Positions 1 to 9,107 of a DNA stretch of 39,345 bases are shown here, one piece after another. How positions within the stretch are numbered: the stretch's first letter is position 1; every line of letters begins with the position of its first letter. The notes under the pieces are model-generated. The model ran no database searches, was not told the DNA's origin, and was given only the letters and a program-made list of their open reading frames with translations. This DNA comes from Cellvibrionales bacterium. Its GTDB lineage: Bacteria; Pseudomonadota; Gammaproteobacteria; Pseudomonadales; JAHEIH01. The DNA is taken from the NCBI GenBank assembly GCA_024639455.1, contig JAHEIH010000027.1, positions 139,477 to 178,821 on the forward strand, read 5' to 3'. Both the position numbers and the translations under genes were made by a program.

Positions 1-416
1 CTCAACAAAGTAATAGCAACGCAGCTAAATAAAAACTTAGAAGCGTCAGCGAGGCCGCTAGTACGCGGCGAGCATGTATTTTGCGAGAGGAGTTTAGGTA
101 TTACTAAATGACTTGAGCAAAATGCATGCTCAACAAAGTAATAGCAACGCAGCTAAATAAAAACTTAGAAGCGTCAGCGAGGCCGCTAGTACGCGGCGAG
201 CATGTATTTTGCGAGAGGAGTTTAGGTATTACTAAATGACTTGAGCAAATGCATGCTCAACAAAGTAATAGCAACGCAACTAAATAAAAACTTAGAAGCG
301 TCAGCGAGGCCGCTAGTACGCGGCGAGCATGTATTTTGCGAGAGGAGTTTAGGTATTACTAAATGACTTGAGCAAAATGCATGCTCAACAAAGTAATAGC
401 AACGCAGCTAGCTTCT
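1..416 (-). repeat. Tandem array of 127/128-bp structured repeat units
   Basis: Units begin at 1, 129, 256 and 384 on the plus strand. The third repeat carries one substitution (GCAACGCAAC for GCAACGCAGC) and the second lacks one A in a short A run. The last, partial unit joins a distinct end, so the unit next to ribA, read on the minus strand from 416 to 294, is 123 bp and starts AGAAGCTAGC. Later units start with an A/T-rich linker instead. Each unit contains a 15-bp inverted repeat (GAGCATG...CATGCTC) around a smaller TTTAG/CTAAA hairpin, and a GCCGC/GCGGC hairpin. The array runs off the left edge, so its copy number is unknown. The same family occurs at 8903-9025. Confidence 0.93.
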
Positions 417-1002
417 AATCTAACAGATGGCCGAGCTTGCCTACCTTAGTAGCAAGGTACTTTTGGTTGTGACTATTGTGCCCAGTCTTAAGCGGCATCC
501 GCTCAGCTACCACCACACCCAATCCTTCGAGGGCCGCCACTTTACGGGGATTGTTGGTCATCAGTCGCACGCTATTGATTTGCAGATGATCACACATGGT
601 GCGGCACATGCTGTAGTCGCGCATATCGGCGTCGAAACCGAGTGCTTCGTTGGCTTCGACAGTATCGGCCCCTTCGTCTTGCAGATGGTAGGCACGGATT
701 TTGTTTAACAGTCCAATACCACGGCCCTCTTGGCGCAGATAGAAAATAACTCCACGGCCAACCTCGGCGATTGCCTGCATTGCAGCTTGTAACTGCGAGC
801 CACAGTCACAGCGCATGCTGAACAGGGCGTCACCGGTCAAGCATTCTGAGTGGATACGCGCCAGCACTGGCTCGTTGCCGGTAAGATCACCCATAGACAA
901 CACCACGTGCTCTTTGCCGCTGGCCAAATCTTCAAAACCATGCATTTCAAACACACCGAAGGGGGTCGGCAATTGTGAGGACTCAACAAAACGTACGCTC
1001 AA
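415..1002 (-). CDS. ribA: GTP cyclohydrolase II
   Basis: RibA opens the GTP ring to give formate, pyrophosphate and 2,5-diamino-6-ribosylamino-pyrimidinone phosphate, the first step on the GTP branch of riboflavin synthesis. The zinc cysteines C54, C65 and C67 are visible ([15 protein letters not shown]), followed by the RQEGRGIGL motif. At 195 aa it has the length of the stand-alone enzyme and is not a RibBA fusion. The start codon is TTG; a GGAG ribosome site lies 8 nt upstream and no nearer ATG fits. The gene is last in the minus-strand rib/nusB/thiL run. Its TAG stop overlaps the first bases of the adjoining repeat element, but the C-terminus (GKLGHLL) looks normal for the family, so the protein is probably intact. 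Confidence 0.96.
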   Translation of the reverse strand: MSVRFVESSQLPTPFGVFEMHGFEDLASGKEHVVLSMGDLTGNEPVLARIHSECLTGDALFSMRCDCGSQLQAAMQAIAEVGRGVIFYLRQEGRGIGLLNKIRAYHLQDEGADTVEANEALGFDADMRDYSMCRTMCDHLQINSVRLMTNNPRKVAALEGLGVVVAERMPLKTGHNSHNQKYLATKVGKLGHLLD

Positions 1003-1055
1003 GGCGGGTGCTCCGAAACAAAAATTGGGATTTTAGCAGTTGTGGATCGCTTTTC

Positions 1056-1538
1056 CTACACGCTTATCACGCCAGACAGTGCAAGTAATTGCAGGCAAAT
1101 CCAAGCAAAACCACCGGCGACAATATCGTCGAGCATGATCCCCGTGCCGCCGTGCACACGTTTATCAAGCCAACCGATAGGCATGGGCTTTACAATATCG
1201 AAGAAGCGGAACAGTAAAAATCCTATGACCACCCACGTCCAACCTGCCGGCGCCGCAAAAAGAGCGAGCCACATACCGACAAATTCGTCCCACACTATCC
1301 CACCGTGGTCGTGCACGCCAATATCGTTGGCGGTTTTACCGCACAGGTAGATACCCACCAACGTCGCGACCAACAGCACCGCTAAATAGACGGGCTGCGA
1401 CAAGTCCTGCATAAAATAATAAGGCACTAAAGCCGATAGGGTTCCAAAGGTGCCCGGTGCTTTGGGTGCTGCGCCAGAGCCGCAGCCAAAGGCGAGAAAA
1501 TGAATGGGATTGCGCCATACACTAGCGGGCGTCGTCAT
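1056..1538 (-). CDS. pgpA: Phosphatidylglycerophosphatase A
   Basis: This is an inner-membrane phosphatase that removes the phosphate from phosphatidylglycerol phosphate to make phosphatidylglycerol. The N-terminal family signature is present (FGCGSGAAPKAPGTFGT), as are a DEFVG motif near the middle and several hydrophobic segments. A longer reading from a TTG at 1550 is open, but I chose the ATG at 1538 because GAGG lies 6 nt upstream, giving 160 aa. The start overlaps the end of thiL by 17 bp, which suggests translational coupling. The thiL-pgpA order is usual in gammaproteobacteria. Confidence 0.93.
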   Translation of the reverse strand: MTTPASVWRNPIHFLAFGCGSGAAPKAPGTFGTLSALVPYYFMQDLSQPVYLAVLLVATLVGIYLCGKTANDIGVHDHGGIVWDEFVGMWLALFAAPAGWTWVVIGFLLFRFFDIVKPMPIGWLDKRVHGGTGIMLDDIVAGGFAWICLQLLALSGVISV

Positions 1539-2493
1539 GGGAGGCCTCAAAATGTTGATAGCCGGCGTGACTCACCGACTTCTGATCTAGGGTAACACCA
1601 CGTCCGGCGCGGCAGCGCCCAATACGGGTGACATTAAATGGCAGTGCTTGTAACGCCGGCACTTGGTCCGCAGGAACACAAAAAGCCAACTGGTAATCGT
1701 CTCCCCCTGTCGCAGCAGCCTTTAAAGCCAGCGCCGGATCACACAGATTGACAACCGTTGGATGAATAGGCAGGAGCTCGCTCGCAATCTCCACAGCTAC
1801 CCCACTGAGGTTAGCAATATGCCCCAGATCGGCCAGCAGCCCATCTGAAATATCCACCACAGCACTGGCCATTCCACGCAAGGCCATACCGAGCGCTATA
1901 CACGACTCTGGCTCATAATACGCCCGAAGCAGCTCTGAAGCTTGCCCACCCTGTACTGTTGCTAGGTAATCGAGGGCAACATGCGCGGCCCCTAAATAGC
2001 CCGAGACAAACACTTCATCGCCCTCAGCCGCCCCGTCGCGGCGCAAGGCAGCACCGATCGGCACCTCCCCCATCACCTGCAGGGTCATGGCCAACGGGCC
2101 TCGGGTAGTATCGCCACCGACCAGCGGAATACCGTAGTACTGGGCCGCGGACGCCAACCCAGAGGCAAAATCCTGCAACCATTGAGTATTTGTCTGCGGC
2201 AGGGTAAGGGCAAGGGTAAAGGCTTTCGGCTCGGCACCCATGGCTGCAAGATCGCTGATTGACACAGCCAAAGCACGCCAGGCCAATCGGTCGGCGGGGG
2301 CATCGGGCAGAAAATGGACACCGCTCACTAGCGTGTCGACAGACACTGCTAACTGGCAACCGGCAGTGGGCGCTAACAGCGCGCAGTCATCGCCAATCGC
2401 GAGGGGAATAAATGGATTATCAGTGGAACCGGTCAACGCCTGCACATCAAAAAACCGCGCAATCAGATCAAATTCTGACAGGGTTTGCGACAT
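1522..2493 (-). CDS. thiL: Thiamine-monophosphate kinase
   Basis: ThiL phosphorylates thiamine monophosphate with ATP to thiamine diphosphate, the active cofactor. At 323 aa it matches the family. The N-terminus (MSQTLSEFDLIARFF) is typical, and the AIRS-like fold motifs IGDDCA, SVDTLVSGVHF, DLAAMGAEP, GGDTTRG and DISDGLLADL are all present in order, including the aspartates expected to bind Mg-ATP. The gene starts 14 bp after the nusB stop with only a weak GAGA ribosome site and overlaps pgpA, so it is probably read as part of the rib-nusB transcript. Confidence 0.96.
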   Translation of the reverse strand: MSQTLSEFDLIARFFDVQALTGSTDNPFIPLAIGDDCALLAPTAGCQLAVSVDTLVSGVHFLPDAPADRLAWRALAVSISDLAAMGAEPKAFTLALTLPQTNTQWLQDFASGLASAAQYYGIPLVGGDTTRGPLAMTLQVMGEVPIGAALRRDGAAEGDEVFVSGYLGAAHVALDYLATVQGGQASELLRAYYEPESCIALGMALRGMASAVVDISDGLLADLGHIANLSGVAVEIASELLPIHPTVVNLCDPALALKAAATGGDDYQLAFCVPADQVPALQALPFNVTRIGRCRAGRGVTLDQKSVSHAGYQHFEASHDDAR

Positions 2494-2507
2494 ACAGGCG
2501 TCTCGCG

Positions 2508-2969
2508 TTAGAAGGTAGGGTTGTCGGCGGCGATCTCAATAGCGCGAGTCTGACGCGCTACCTTATCCAAAATACCGTTAACATATTTGAAGCTGTCGGT
2601 GGCACCAAATTTCTTCGCTAAATTCACCGCTTCGTTAATGGCCACTTTGTAGGGCACATCGATGCGTTGCGACAACTCGTAGCTTCCAATACGCAACAGC
2701 GCCAATTCAACGGCGCCAAGGTCGTCTTTATCTCGATCGAGTTGTTCGTCGAACAAACTGTCCAATTCACTCAACATATGAGGAATGCGGTGCAGCAATT
2801 CGCTGAAGTACTCACCGTCGACATTACTCATGTCGTTGTCAGCGCGAAACTCCACTTCGATTTGCGTAATATTCGCACCAGCCATATGCCACTGATACAG
2901 TGCCTGCATGGCGTAGTGGCGGGCCTTGTGGCGGCGCGCGGCCAAACGTTGTGCGTCTTGCTTATTCAC
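2508..2969 (-). CDS. nusB: Transcription antitermination factor NusB
   Basis: NusB binds boxA RNA with NusE (S10) in rRNA and lambda-type antitermination complexes. The N-terminal RRHKARHYAMQALYQWHM and the region KVAINEAVNLAKKFGATDSFKYVNG are characteristic of the all-helical family, and 153 aa is a normal length. The start is GTG, placed directly after the TAA stop of ribH with no gap, so re-initiation by the same ribosomes is likely. The ribH-nusB adjacency is widely conserved. Confidence 0.96.
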   Translation of the reverse strand: MNKQDAQRLAARRHKARHYAMQALYQWHMAGANITQIEVEFRADNDMSNVDGEYFSELLHRIPHMLSELDSLFDEQLDRDKDDLGAVELALLRIGSYELSQRIDVPYKVAINEAVNLAKKFGATDSFKYVNGILDKVARQTRAIEIAADNPTF

Positions 2970-3443
2970 TTAGAGCTGTCCTAGCAAACTGACCATTTCT
3001 ACCGCAGAAATAGCGGCTTCAGCGCCTTTGTTACCCGCCTTGGTGCCGGAACGTTCAATCGCCTGTTCGATGCTGTCTACGGTCAACACGCCGAAAGCCA
3101 CCGGCACGCCACTGTCCAACGACACCTGTGCCAACCCCTTGGTGCACTCGCCCGCAACGTATTCAAAATGTGGTGTACCACCGCGTATAACTGCGCCCAG
3201 CGCGATAATGGCATCAACGTTGCCCGCTTTAACGATTTTCTGAGCAGCGATAGGCATTTCAAAAGCACCGGGAACGCGAACGATGCGGATGTTGCTATCA
3301 GAAACACCGTGGCGACGCAGCGTATCCACCGCAGCTTCTACCAGGCTCTCTACCACAAAACTATTAAAACGACCTACCAATAAGGTGTAGCGCGCATCGC
3401 ACGCAGTGAAATTACCTTCCACAGTGGTAACGTTTGAGACCAT
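2970..3443 (-). CDS. ribH: 6,7-dimethyl-8-ribityllumazine synthase
   Basis: RibH condenses 5-amino-6-ribitylamino-uracil with 3,4-dihydroxy-2-butanone 4-phosphate to make lumazine, the direct precursor of riboflavin. The family motifs are visible: [18 protein letters not shown], the [17 protein letters not shown] segment with the catalytic histidine, PVAFGVLT and NKGAEAA. Its 157 aa is usual. The ATG at 3443 has an AAGGG site about 8 nt upstream. It follows ribE after only 29 bp. In many relatives ribBA sits in this spot, so its absence means one substrate of this enzyme must be made by a ribB encoded elsewhere. Confidence 0.97.
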   Translation of the reverse strand: MVSNVTTVEGNFTACDARYTLLVGRFNSFVVESLVEAAVDTLRRHGVSDSNIRIVRVPGAFEMPIAAQKIVKAGNVDAIIALGAVIRGGTPHFEYVAGECTKGLAQVSLDSGVPVAFGVLTVDSIEQAIERSGTKAGNKGAEAAISAVEMVSLLGQL

Positions 3444-3472
3444 GTTTATACCCTTCTATAAATAGCCGAAGC

Positions 3473-4135
3473 CTATTTCAAAAATCCGTGTTGCGCCAAA
3501 AACGACACATCGATACCACCACTCTCATGGCTATCGGCCGCTTTGTCGCCCATCAATAAACGCTCTAAATAGCGTGCTACTACATCCACTTCCAAGTTGA
3601 CCTCACTGCCGACGCGATAGCGCCCCATGATCGTCTCATCCATGGTGTGGGGGATGATATTCAATTCAAATTTGGCCCCGTCTACCTTGTTAACGGTCAA
3701 GCTAACACCGTCAACCGTAATCGATCCTTTATGGGCAATGTACTTGGCTAGACCACGTGGCGCCTCAATCCAAAAACGCCAAGAGCGGGCGTCTTGTGAA
3801 ATACTGCGTACCGTTCCCAATCCGTCGACGTGGCCGCTCACAATGTGGCCACCAAAACGCGCGGTAGGGGTCATCGCCTTTTCCAAATTGACGTCGCTAC
3901 CGACCTTTAGGTCACCCAGCGACGTGTACTGCAACGTCTCCCCAGAGACATCGGCCCAAAAGCCGTCGCTCAACAGGGTTACCACTGTTAAACAGGTACC
4001 ATTGACGGCGATACTGTCACCAATCAGCACGTCGGTCAAATCTAGCTTGCCCGTGTTGAGGCGCATGCGCAGATCACCACCACTGGGCTGCTGCTCAGCG
4101 ACATGGCCTTTTGCCTGAATAATTCCGGTAAACAT
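3473..4135 (-). CDS. ribE: Riboflavin synthase, alpha chain
   Basis: This enzyme dismutates two molecules of 6,7-dimethyl-8-ribityllumazine to riboflavin and the ribitylamino-uracil precursor. The MFTGIIQ start is diagnostic. Two lumazine-binding repeats are recognisable, at about residues 1-95 (IAVNGTCLTV) and 96-200 (HIVSGHVDG and ITVDGVSLTVN). Its 220 aa is normal. The ATG shares a base with the ribD stop (TAATG), and a strong AGGAGG site lies inside the end of ribD, so the two genes are translationally coupled. The gene is called ribC in some species. Confidence 0.97.
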   Translation of the reverse strand: MFTGIIQAKGHVAEQQPSGGDLRMRLNTGKLDLTDVLIGDSIAVNGTCLTVVTLLSDGFWADVSGETLQYTSLGDLKVGSDVNLEKAMTPTARFGGHIVSGHVDGLGTVRSISQDARSWRFWIEAPRGLAKYIAHKGSITVDGVSLTVNKVDGAKFELNIIPHTMDETIMGRYRVGSEVNLEVDVVARYLERLLMGDKAADSHESGGIDVSFLAQHGFLK

Positions 4136-5244
4136 TATACCTCCTGAAGGATCGCAATGATCCGCATATCGTCACCAAACTGGCGACGATCAACAATTTT
4201 TAAACCGACTTTATCGACCATGTGCGACAACGGCAATGTCAGCAGTGGTCGCGCCTCACTTCCCAGTAAAACAGGTGCAATAAATACGTGCAATTCATCG
4301 ATCAGGCCGGCTTCTAACATCGCCCCTGAGAGCGTTGCCCCGGCCTCGAGCATCAGTTCATTACACTGTTCTTTTTCAGCAAGATAGCGCAGCGCGCCCT
4401 CGAGATCTACGGCCTGCGATTGCCCAGTCACCCTAATGACCTGGGCACCACGCTGGCGTAACTCCTCGGCATTAGTCACATCTGGATTACTATACAGAAT
4501 CAAGCACTGACCATCGTCGCCTATCACCTGTGCATCAAGTGGCGTACACAATCGAGAATCCAATACCACGCGCTTGGGTGCCCGACGCGGCGCACTGAAC
4601 GCCGAATCGATGTCCAGCGCTCTCACCGTGAGGCGAGAATCATCCACCAATATGGAGCCAATGCCCGTCACAATAGCGCAACTTTCGGCGCGCATGCGCT
4701 GTACTTCAGCACGTGCGGCAGAGCCGGTAATCCACTGGCTTTCACCATTGGCCATGGCGGTGCGTCCATCTAGGCTCATCGCCAATTTGCAACGCACGCG
4801 AGGTAAACCAGTACGCATGCGCTTAATAAATCCAGGGTTGAGTGCAACCGCTTGAGCTTCGAGCAACCCACTTTCTACCTCAACTCCCGCCTCGCGAAGC
4901 TGCTGATGGCCACGCCCAGACACCTGCGGATTGGGGTCTTGCATGGCCGACACCACGCGGCGAACACCCGCGCTTATCAAAGCCTGACTACAGGGGCCAG
5001 TTTTACCCGTGTGACTGCAGGGCTCCAGTGTCACATAGGCTGTAGCGCCTTGTGCAGCGGCACCTGCAATCGCCAGCGCATTCACTTCGGCGTGACCTTC
5101 GCCGGCGTATTGATGCCATCCCTCGCCCACAATTTCACCATCGCGGACAATCACGCAACCCACGCGGGGATTAGGAGAAGTAGAGTAGCGACCGCGATCA
5201 GCCAGCTGAATGGCACGCGCCATAAAGTGGCGATCAGTCGACAT
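4135..5244 (-). CDS. ribD: Bifunctional deaminase/reductase RibD
   Basis: RibD deaminates and then reduces the ring-opened product of GTP cyclohydrolase II. The N-terminal cytidine-deaminase-like half has H51-A-E53 and the zinc cysteines C76 and C85 ([11 protein letters not shown]). The C-terminal reductase half begins near residue 150 ([18 protein letters not shown]). The frame extends upstream to a GTG at 5265, but I place the start at the ATG at 5244 because [15 protein letters not shown] lines up with the N-terminus known from E. coli RibD. This start overlaps the nrdR stop by 11 bp. Length is 369 aa. The nrdR-ribD pair is a classic gammaproteobacterial arrangement. Confidence 0.96.
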   Translation of the reverse strand: MSTDRHFMARAIQLADRGRYSTSPNPRVGCVIVRDGEIVGEGWHQYAGEGHAEVNALAIAGAAAQGATAYVTLEPCSHTGKTGPCSQALISAGVRRVVSAMQDPNPQVSGRGHQQLREAGVEVESGLLEAQAVALNPGFIKRMRTGLPRVRCKLAMSLDGRTAMANGESQWITGSAARAEVQRMRAESCAIVTGIGSILVDDSRLTVRALDIDSAFSAPRRAPKRVVLDSRLCTPLDAQVIGDDGQCLILYSNPDVTNAEELRQRGAQVIRVTGQSQAVDLEGALRYLAEKEQCNELMLEAGATLSGAMLEAGLIDELHVFIAPVLLGSEARPLLTLPLSHMVDKVGLKIVDRRQFGDDMRIIAILQEV

Positions 5245-5707
5245 CGCTACCATGGCGATCGGCACTCAAACGATCGATTTCTTGACGGAATTCGTCGAGG
5301 TCTTTGAAATCTCGGTAAACCGAAGCGAAACGTACAAAGGCCACGTGATCCATATCACGCAACTGCAACATAACCTCTTCGCCGATCAGCAACGAACGAA
5401 TTTCACGCTCACCGGTTGCCTGTAGTTTGCGCTTAATAGCAGCAATGGCCGCCTCGATGCGCTCGACGCTAACAGGGCGTTTTTCCACCGCGCGCAAAAT
5501 ACCAGCACGCAACTTATCTTCGTTGAAGGGCTCTCGCACACCGTTGGTCTTAATAACCTTGGGTAGCAACAACTCAGCCGTTTCGAAGGTGGTAAAACGC
5601 TCTTTACAGCTTAAACACTCGCGGCGACGGCGCACTTGCCCACCGTCTGCCACGAGGCGCGAGTCGATAACTTTGGTGTCTGTTTCAGCACAGAATGGAC
5701 AGTGCAC
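5234..5707 (-). CDS. nrdR: Transcriptional repressor NrdR
   Basis: NrdR senses ATP and dATP and represses ribonucleotide reductase operons by binding NrdR boxes. The N-terminal zinc ribbon (CPFC at 3-6, CLSCKERF near 31-38) and the following ATP-cone domain ([16 protein letters not shown]) are clear. At 157 aa it is only slightly longer than usual. It starts 24 bp after glyA with no terminator between, so glyA, nrdR and the rib genes may share a transcript. I found no obvious NrdR-box pair in this window; its targets are presumably elsewhere. Confidence 0.96.
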   Translation of the reverse strand: MHCPFCAETDTKVIDSRLVADGGQVRRRRECLSCKERFTTFETAELLLPKVIKTNGVREPFNEDKLRAGILRAVEKRPVSVERIEAAIAAIKRKLQATGEREIRSLLIGEEVMLQLRDMDHVAFVRFASVYRDFKDLDEFRQEIDRLSADRHGSDVD

Positions 5708-5731
5708 CAGATGCTCCTCGCTCTTTGTGGA

Positions 5732-6994
5732 TTACGCGTAAACAGGGAAACGCGCACACAGCGCTTTCACTTGTTCACGCACTTGGGGAATCACAGTCTC
5801 ACTATTGCCATTCTCCAGTGAATCTAACACGTCGCACATCCAATTGGTCAACTGCACGCACTCTTGCTCACCAAATCCGCGAGTTGTAATGGCAGGTGTA
5901 CCTACACGGATACCCGAGGTAACAAAGGGTGAACGCGGGTCGTTGGGCACGGCGTTCTTATTCACAGTAATAAACGCTTCACCTAGTGCCGCATCAGCTT
6001 CTTTACCTGAGTAGGGCTTATTAATTAGATCAACTAGCATCAGGTGGTTTTCAGTGCCGCCAGATACAACATTGATACCGCGCTCAATAAAGGTCTTAGC
6101 CATTACCTTAGCGTTGCTGATCACGTCCTTCTGGTATTCGACGAAATCTGGGCTCATCGCTTCTTTGAAGCTCACCGCTTTAGCCGCAATCACATGCATC
6201 AATGGACCACCTTGACCACCGGGGAAGACCGCTGAGTTCAGCTTCTTCTCGATCTCGGGGTTGGCTTTCGCCAAAATGATGCCACCGCGAGGACCACGCA
6301 GCGTTTTGTGAGTGGTTGAGGTAACGACGTCTGCGAAAGGCACAGGGTTGGGGTATACACCCGCCGCCACCAGACCTGCGACGTGAGCCATATCGACTAG
6401 CAGATAGGCACCCACTTTGTCGGCGATGTCACGGAAACGCGCCCAATCAACAATACCCGAGTAGGCAGAGAAACCGGCGATAATCATCTTAGGCTTGTGC
6501 TCAAGAGCCAACGCTTCTGCTTGATCGTAGTCGATCATGCCAGTCTCGTTATTTAAACCGTATTGGATAGAGTTATACACTTTGCCAGAGAAGTTAGGCT
6601 TAGCACCGTGGGTCAAGTGACCGCCCGCGTCCAAGCTCATACCCAGCACAGTATCACCGGCGTTCAGCAGAGCTAGGAAAACCGCCGAGTTAGCTTGCGA
6701 GCCAGAGTGAGGCTGAACGTTGGCATAATCGGCACCAAACAGCGCTTTAGCGCGTTCGATCGCCAGCTCCTCAGCTTTATCGACGTATTCACAACCACCA
6801 TAGTAGCGCTTACCGGGGTAACCTTCGGCGTACTTGTTAGTTAAACGGCTGCCCTGTGCTTGCATCACACGGGGGCTAGCGTAGTTTTCAGAAGCGATTA
6901 ATTCGATGTGTTCTTCTTGGCGTACGTCTTCGGCTTGCATAGCCGCCAACAACTCTTCATCGAAACCGGCAATTGTCATATCGTTACTGAACAT
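5732..6994 (-). CDS. glyA: Serine hydroxymethyltransferase
   Basis: GlyA is a PLP enzyme that interconverts serine plus tetrahydrofolate with glycine plus methylene-tetrahydrofolate, the main one-carbon source. Visible motifs are [17 protein letters not shown], the [11 protein letters not shown] segment, and [14 protein letters not shown] with the PLP lysine. The open frame extends to 7066, but homology begins at [15 protein letters not shown]. The ATG at 6994 is preceded by AGAGGGA at a good distance, giving 420 aa. The gene is divergent from ettA across about 220 bp. A TACAAT-like -10 lies upstream without a convincing -35. I saw no glycine riboswitch there. Confidence 0.97.
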   Translation of the reverse strand: MFSNDMTIAGFDEELLAAMQAEDVRQEEHIELIASENYASPRVMQAQGSRLTNKYAEGYPGKRYYGGCEYVDKAEELAIERAKALFGADYANVQPHSGSQANSAVFLALLNAGDTVLGMSLDAGGHLTHGAKPNFSGKVYNSIQYGLNNETGMIDYDQAEALALEHKPKMIIAGFSAYSGIVDWARFRDIADKVGAYLLVDMAHVAGLVAAGVYPNPVPFADVVTSTTHKTLRGPRGGIILAKANPEIEKKLNSAVFPGGQGGPLMHVIAAKAVSFKEAMSPDFVEYQKDVISNAKVMAKTFIERGINVVSGGTENHLMLVDLINKPYSGKEADAALGEAFITVNKNAVPNDPRSPFVTSGIRVGTPAITTRGFGEQECVQLTNWMCDVLDSLENGNSETVIPQVREQVKALCARFPVYA

Positions 6995-7215
6995 TAATTT
7001 TCCCTCTGGGTATTGAGCGATAAAAATAAGCTGCGAATTGTACACGAAACGCAGCCCCAACGGCACATTATGTAGCTTTAAATTTAGATTTTTTAGGCAG
7101 TTGCGGACTGTTTAAAAGCGACACATAGATATTGCAATGCGCAACGGTACAATCTGGCTTTAGGGCAGTGTTATACTCACGCCACTCCAAGCCTGCTACC
7201 CACAAAGGAATACCC

Positions 7216-8874
7216 ATGGCACAGTTTGTCTACAGCATGAATCGGGTGAACAAAATTGTCCCCCCAAAACGCCACATCCTCAAAAACATCTCCCTGTCAT
7301 TCTTCCCGGGCGCCAAAATTGGTGTACTGGGTTTAAACGGCGCGGGTAAATCGACCCTGCTCAAAATCATGGCCGGTATCGATGCCGACATCGACGGTGA
7401 AGCGCGCCCCATGCCCGGTATCAAGATCGGCTACTTGGCGCAAGAACCACAGCTAGATATGGACAAAGACGTGCGCGGTAACGTTGAAGATGGTGTGCGA
7501 GAAGCGCTGGACGCCTTGGCAGCACTTGATCAAGTGTACGCCGATTACGCCGATCCCGATGCCGATTTCGACAAACTGGCCAAACGCCAAGCCGAGTTAG
7601 AAGACGTGATCAATGCCTGGGACGCCCACAACCTCAATCACCAGCTGGAAATCGCCGCCGATGCGCTACGTCTTCCCCCTTGGGACGCCGATGTCAGCAA
7701 ACTGTCCGGCGGTGAAAAACGCCGCGTAGCGCTGTGCCGCCTACTGCTATCTAAGCCAGACATGCTGCTACTTGACGAACCCACCAACCACTTGGACGCC
7801 GAGTCGGTAGGCTGGCTAGAGCGCTTCCTGGTCGACTTCCCCGGCACTGTGGTGGCGATTACCCACGACCGCTACTTCCTCGACAACGCTGCCGGCTGGA
7901 TCCTCGAGCTCGACCGTGGCCACGGCATTCCCTACGAAGGCAACTACACCTCGTGGTTGGAACAGAAAGAAGCTCGCCTAGAGCAAGAACAGCGCAGCGA
8001 AGAAGCACACACTAAAGCGTTGAAACACGAATTAGAGTGGGTACGCCAAAATCCCAAAGGCCGCCACGCCAAAAACAAAGCGCGCTTGGCACGCTTTGAA
8101 GAAATGCAATCGCGCGAGTTCCAAACCCGCAACGAGACCAACGAAATATACATTCCACCGGGCGAGCGCCTGGGTGACAAGGTCATCGAGTTCAACAACG
8201 TTAGCAAGGGGTTTGGTAACGAACTGCTGATAGAAAACCTCAACATGAGCATCCCCAAGGGAGCCATCGTAGGCATTATCGGCGGTAACGGCGCGGGCAA
8301 ATCCACCCTATTCCGTATGATAGCCGGCACTGAACAGCCCGATAGTGGTAACATTGACCTAGGCGACACCGTGAAAGTTGCCTTCGTCGAACAGGGCCGT
8401 GAAAACCTCGACGACAAAGCCTCAGTATGGCAAGCCGTATCCGGCGGCTCAGACGTCCTAACCATCGGCAACTACGAAATTCCCTCGCGCGCCTATGTCG
8501 GTCGCTTTAACTTCAAAGGCTCTGACCAACAAAAACGCGTCGGCGAATTGTCGGGTGGTGAGCGCGGCCGCTTGCACTTGGCCAACACACTGAAACAGGG
8601 CGCCAACGTACTGCTACTTGACGAACCGTCAAACGACCTCGACGTAGAGACCTTGCGCGCGCTCGAAGAAGCCATTCAGAACTTCCCCGGCTGCGTATTG
8701 TGTATCTCTCACGACCGCTGGTTCCTCGACCGTATTGCCACCCACATCCTTGCCTACGAAGGTGAAGCTAAATTGACCTTCTTTGAAGGTAACTATACCG
8801 AGTACGAAGAGGATCGTGTTAAGCGATTGGGTAACGAGCCGCCGAAGCGGGTTAAGTACACGAAACTTAAGTAA
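7216..8874 (+). CDS. ettA: Energy-dependent translational throttle protein EttA
   Basis: EttA is a cytoplasmic ABC-F ATPase that binds the ribosomal E site and gates the first elongation step according to energy charge. It has no membrane segments. Both ABC cassettes are complete: Walker A GLNGAGKST near residue 39 and GGNGAGKST in the second half, signatures LSGGEKRRV and LSGGERGRL, and Walker B LLLDEPTNHLD and LLLDEPSNDLD. The arm and linker between them match the EttA subgroup. An upstream extension is open to 7132, but MAQFVYSMNRV is the family start, with AAAGGA 7 nt before it. At 552 aa it is close to the E. coli protein. A terminator follows directly. Confidence 0.97.
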   Translation: MAQFVYSMNRVNKIVPPKRHILKNISLSFFPGAKIGVLGLNGAGKSTLLKIMAGIDADIDGEARPMPGIKIGYLAQEPQLDMDKDVRGNVEDGVREALDALAALDQVYADYADPDADFDKLAKRQAELEDVINAWDAHNLNHQLEIAADALRLPPWDADVSKLSGGEKRRVALCRLLLSKPDMLLLDEPTNHLDAESVGWLERFLVDFPGTVVAITHDRYFLDNAAGWILELDRGHGIPYEGNYTSWLEQKEARLEQEQRSEEAHTKALKHELEWVRQNPKGRHAKNKARLARFEEMQSREFQTRNETNEIYIPPGERLGDKVIEFNNVSKGFGNELLIENLNMSIPKGAIVGIIGGNGAGKSTLFRMIAGTEQPDSGNIDLGDTVKVAFVEQGRENLDDKASVWQAVSGGSDVLTIGNYEIPSRAYVGRFNFKGSDQQKRVGELSGGERGRLHLANTLKQGANVLLLDEPSNDLDVETLRALEEAIQNFPGCVLCISHDRWFLDRIATHILAYEGEAKLTFFEGNYTEYEEDRVKRLGNEPPKRVKYTKLK

Positions 8875-8877
8875 ATA

Positions 8878-8898
8878 AAGGCGCTTCGGCGCCTTTTT
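8878..8898 (+). terminator. Rho-independent terminator of ettA
   Basis: A perfect 7-bp stem AAGGCGC/GCGCCTT with a TTCG tetraloop is followed by a T run. It begins 4 nt after the ettA stop. Bases 8894-8895 of the run also serve as the end of the stem. Confidence 0.92.
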
Positions 8899-8902
8899 GA
8901 TG

Positions 8903-9025
8903 AGAAGCTAGCTGCGTGGGTATTGCTTTGTTGAGCCCCGCTTTCAAAGTCGTCATTTAGACATAACTAAACTCCTCCCTTGCAAGCGGATCTCGCCGCG
9001 CACTACCTGCCTCGCTAACGCTTCT
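8903..9025 (+). repeat. Single 123-bp copy of the structured repeat family
   Basis: This element aligns without gaps to the minus-strand unit 416-294 beside ribA, and both are exactly 123 bp. Its ends form short inverted repeats: AGAAGCTAGC at 8903-8912 and GCTAACGCTTCT at 9014-9025. An internal hairpin has arms at 8933-8947 and 8980-8994, with a smaller TTTAG/CTAAA hairpin inside. Compared with the ribA copy, six arm base pairs are changed on both sides in a compensating way. Like the ribA copy it follows the 3' end of a gene and has the same orientation relative to that gene. Confidence 0.9.
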
Positions 9026-9107
9026 CGGGAAGGCTGTTACTCAATAACGCTTCTAAGGTATTTTACACGCCGCGCACTACCTGCCTCGCTAACGCTTCAC
9101 GGAATTT
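9026..9107 (+). repeat. Degenerate second unit of the repeat family
   Basis: The 31-bp string ending the previous element (8994-9024) recurs exactly at 9068-9098. Before it comes CGCTTCTAAGGTATTTTA (9049-9066), which resembles the CTTCTAAG plus A/T linker that joins units in the array at 1-416. This is best read as a shortened tandem copy. The remaining 80 bp up to the next gene hold only its ribosome site. Confidence 0.7.

Noticed and set aside
1-416. Possible CRISPR array
   Set aside because: Units are 127/128 bp and identical along their whole length; there are no unique spacers and no cas genes.
1-416. Possible integron attC array
   Set aside because: No GTTRRRY/RYYYAAC core sites, no cassettes between units and no integrase.
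3444-3472. FMN riboswitch in the riboflavin cluster
   Set aside because: The gap is 29 bp, far too short, and the other rib gaps are shorter still or overlaps.
6995-7215. Glycine riboswitch or purine-type control upstream of glyA
   Set aside because: I could not find the conserved cores or paired regions; only a lone TACAAT-like -10 was seen.
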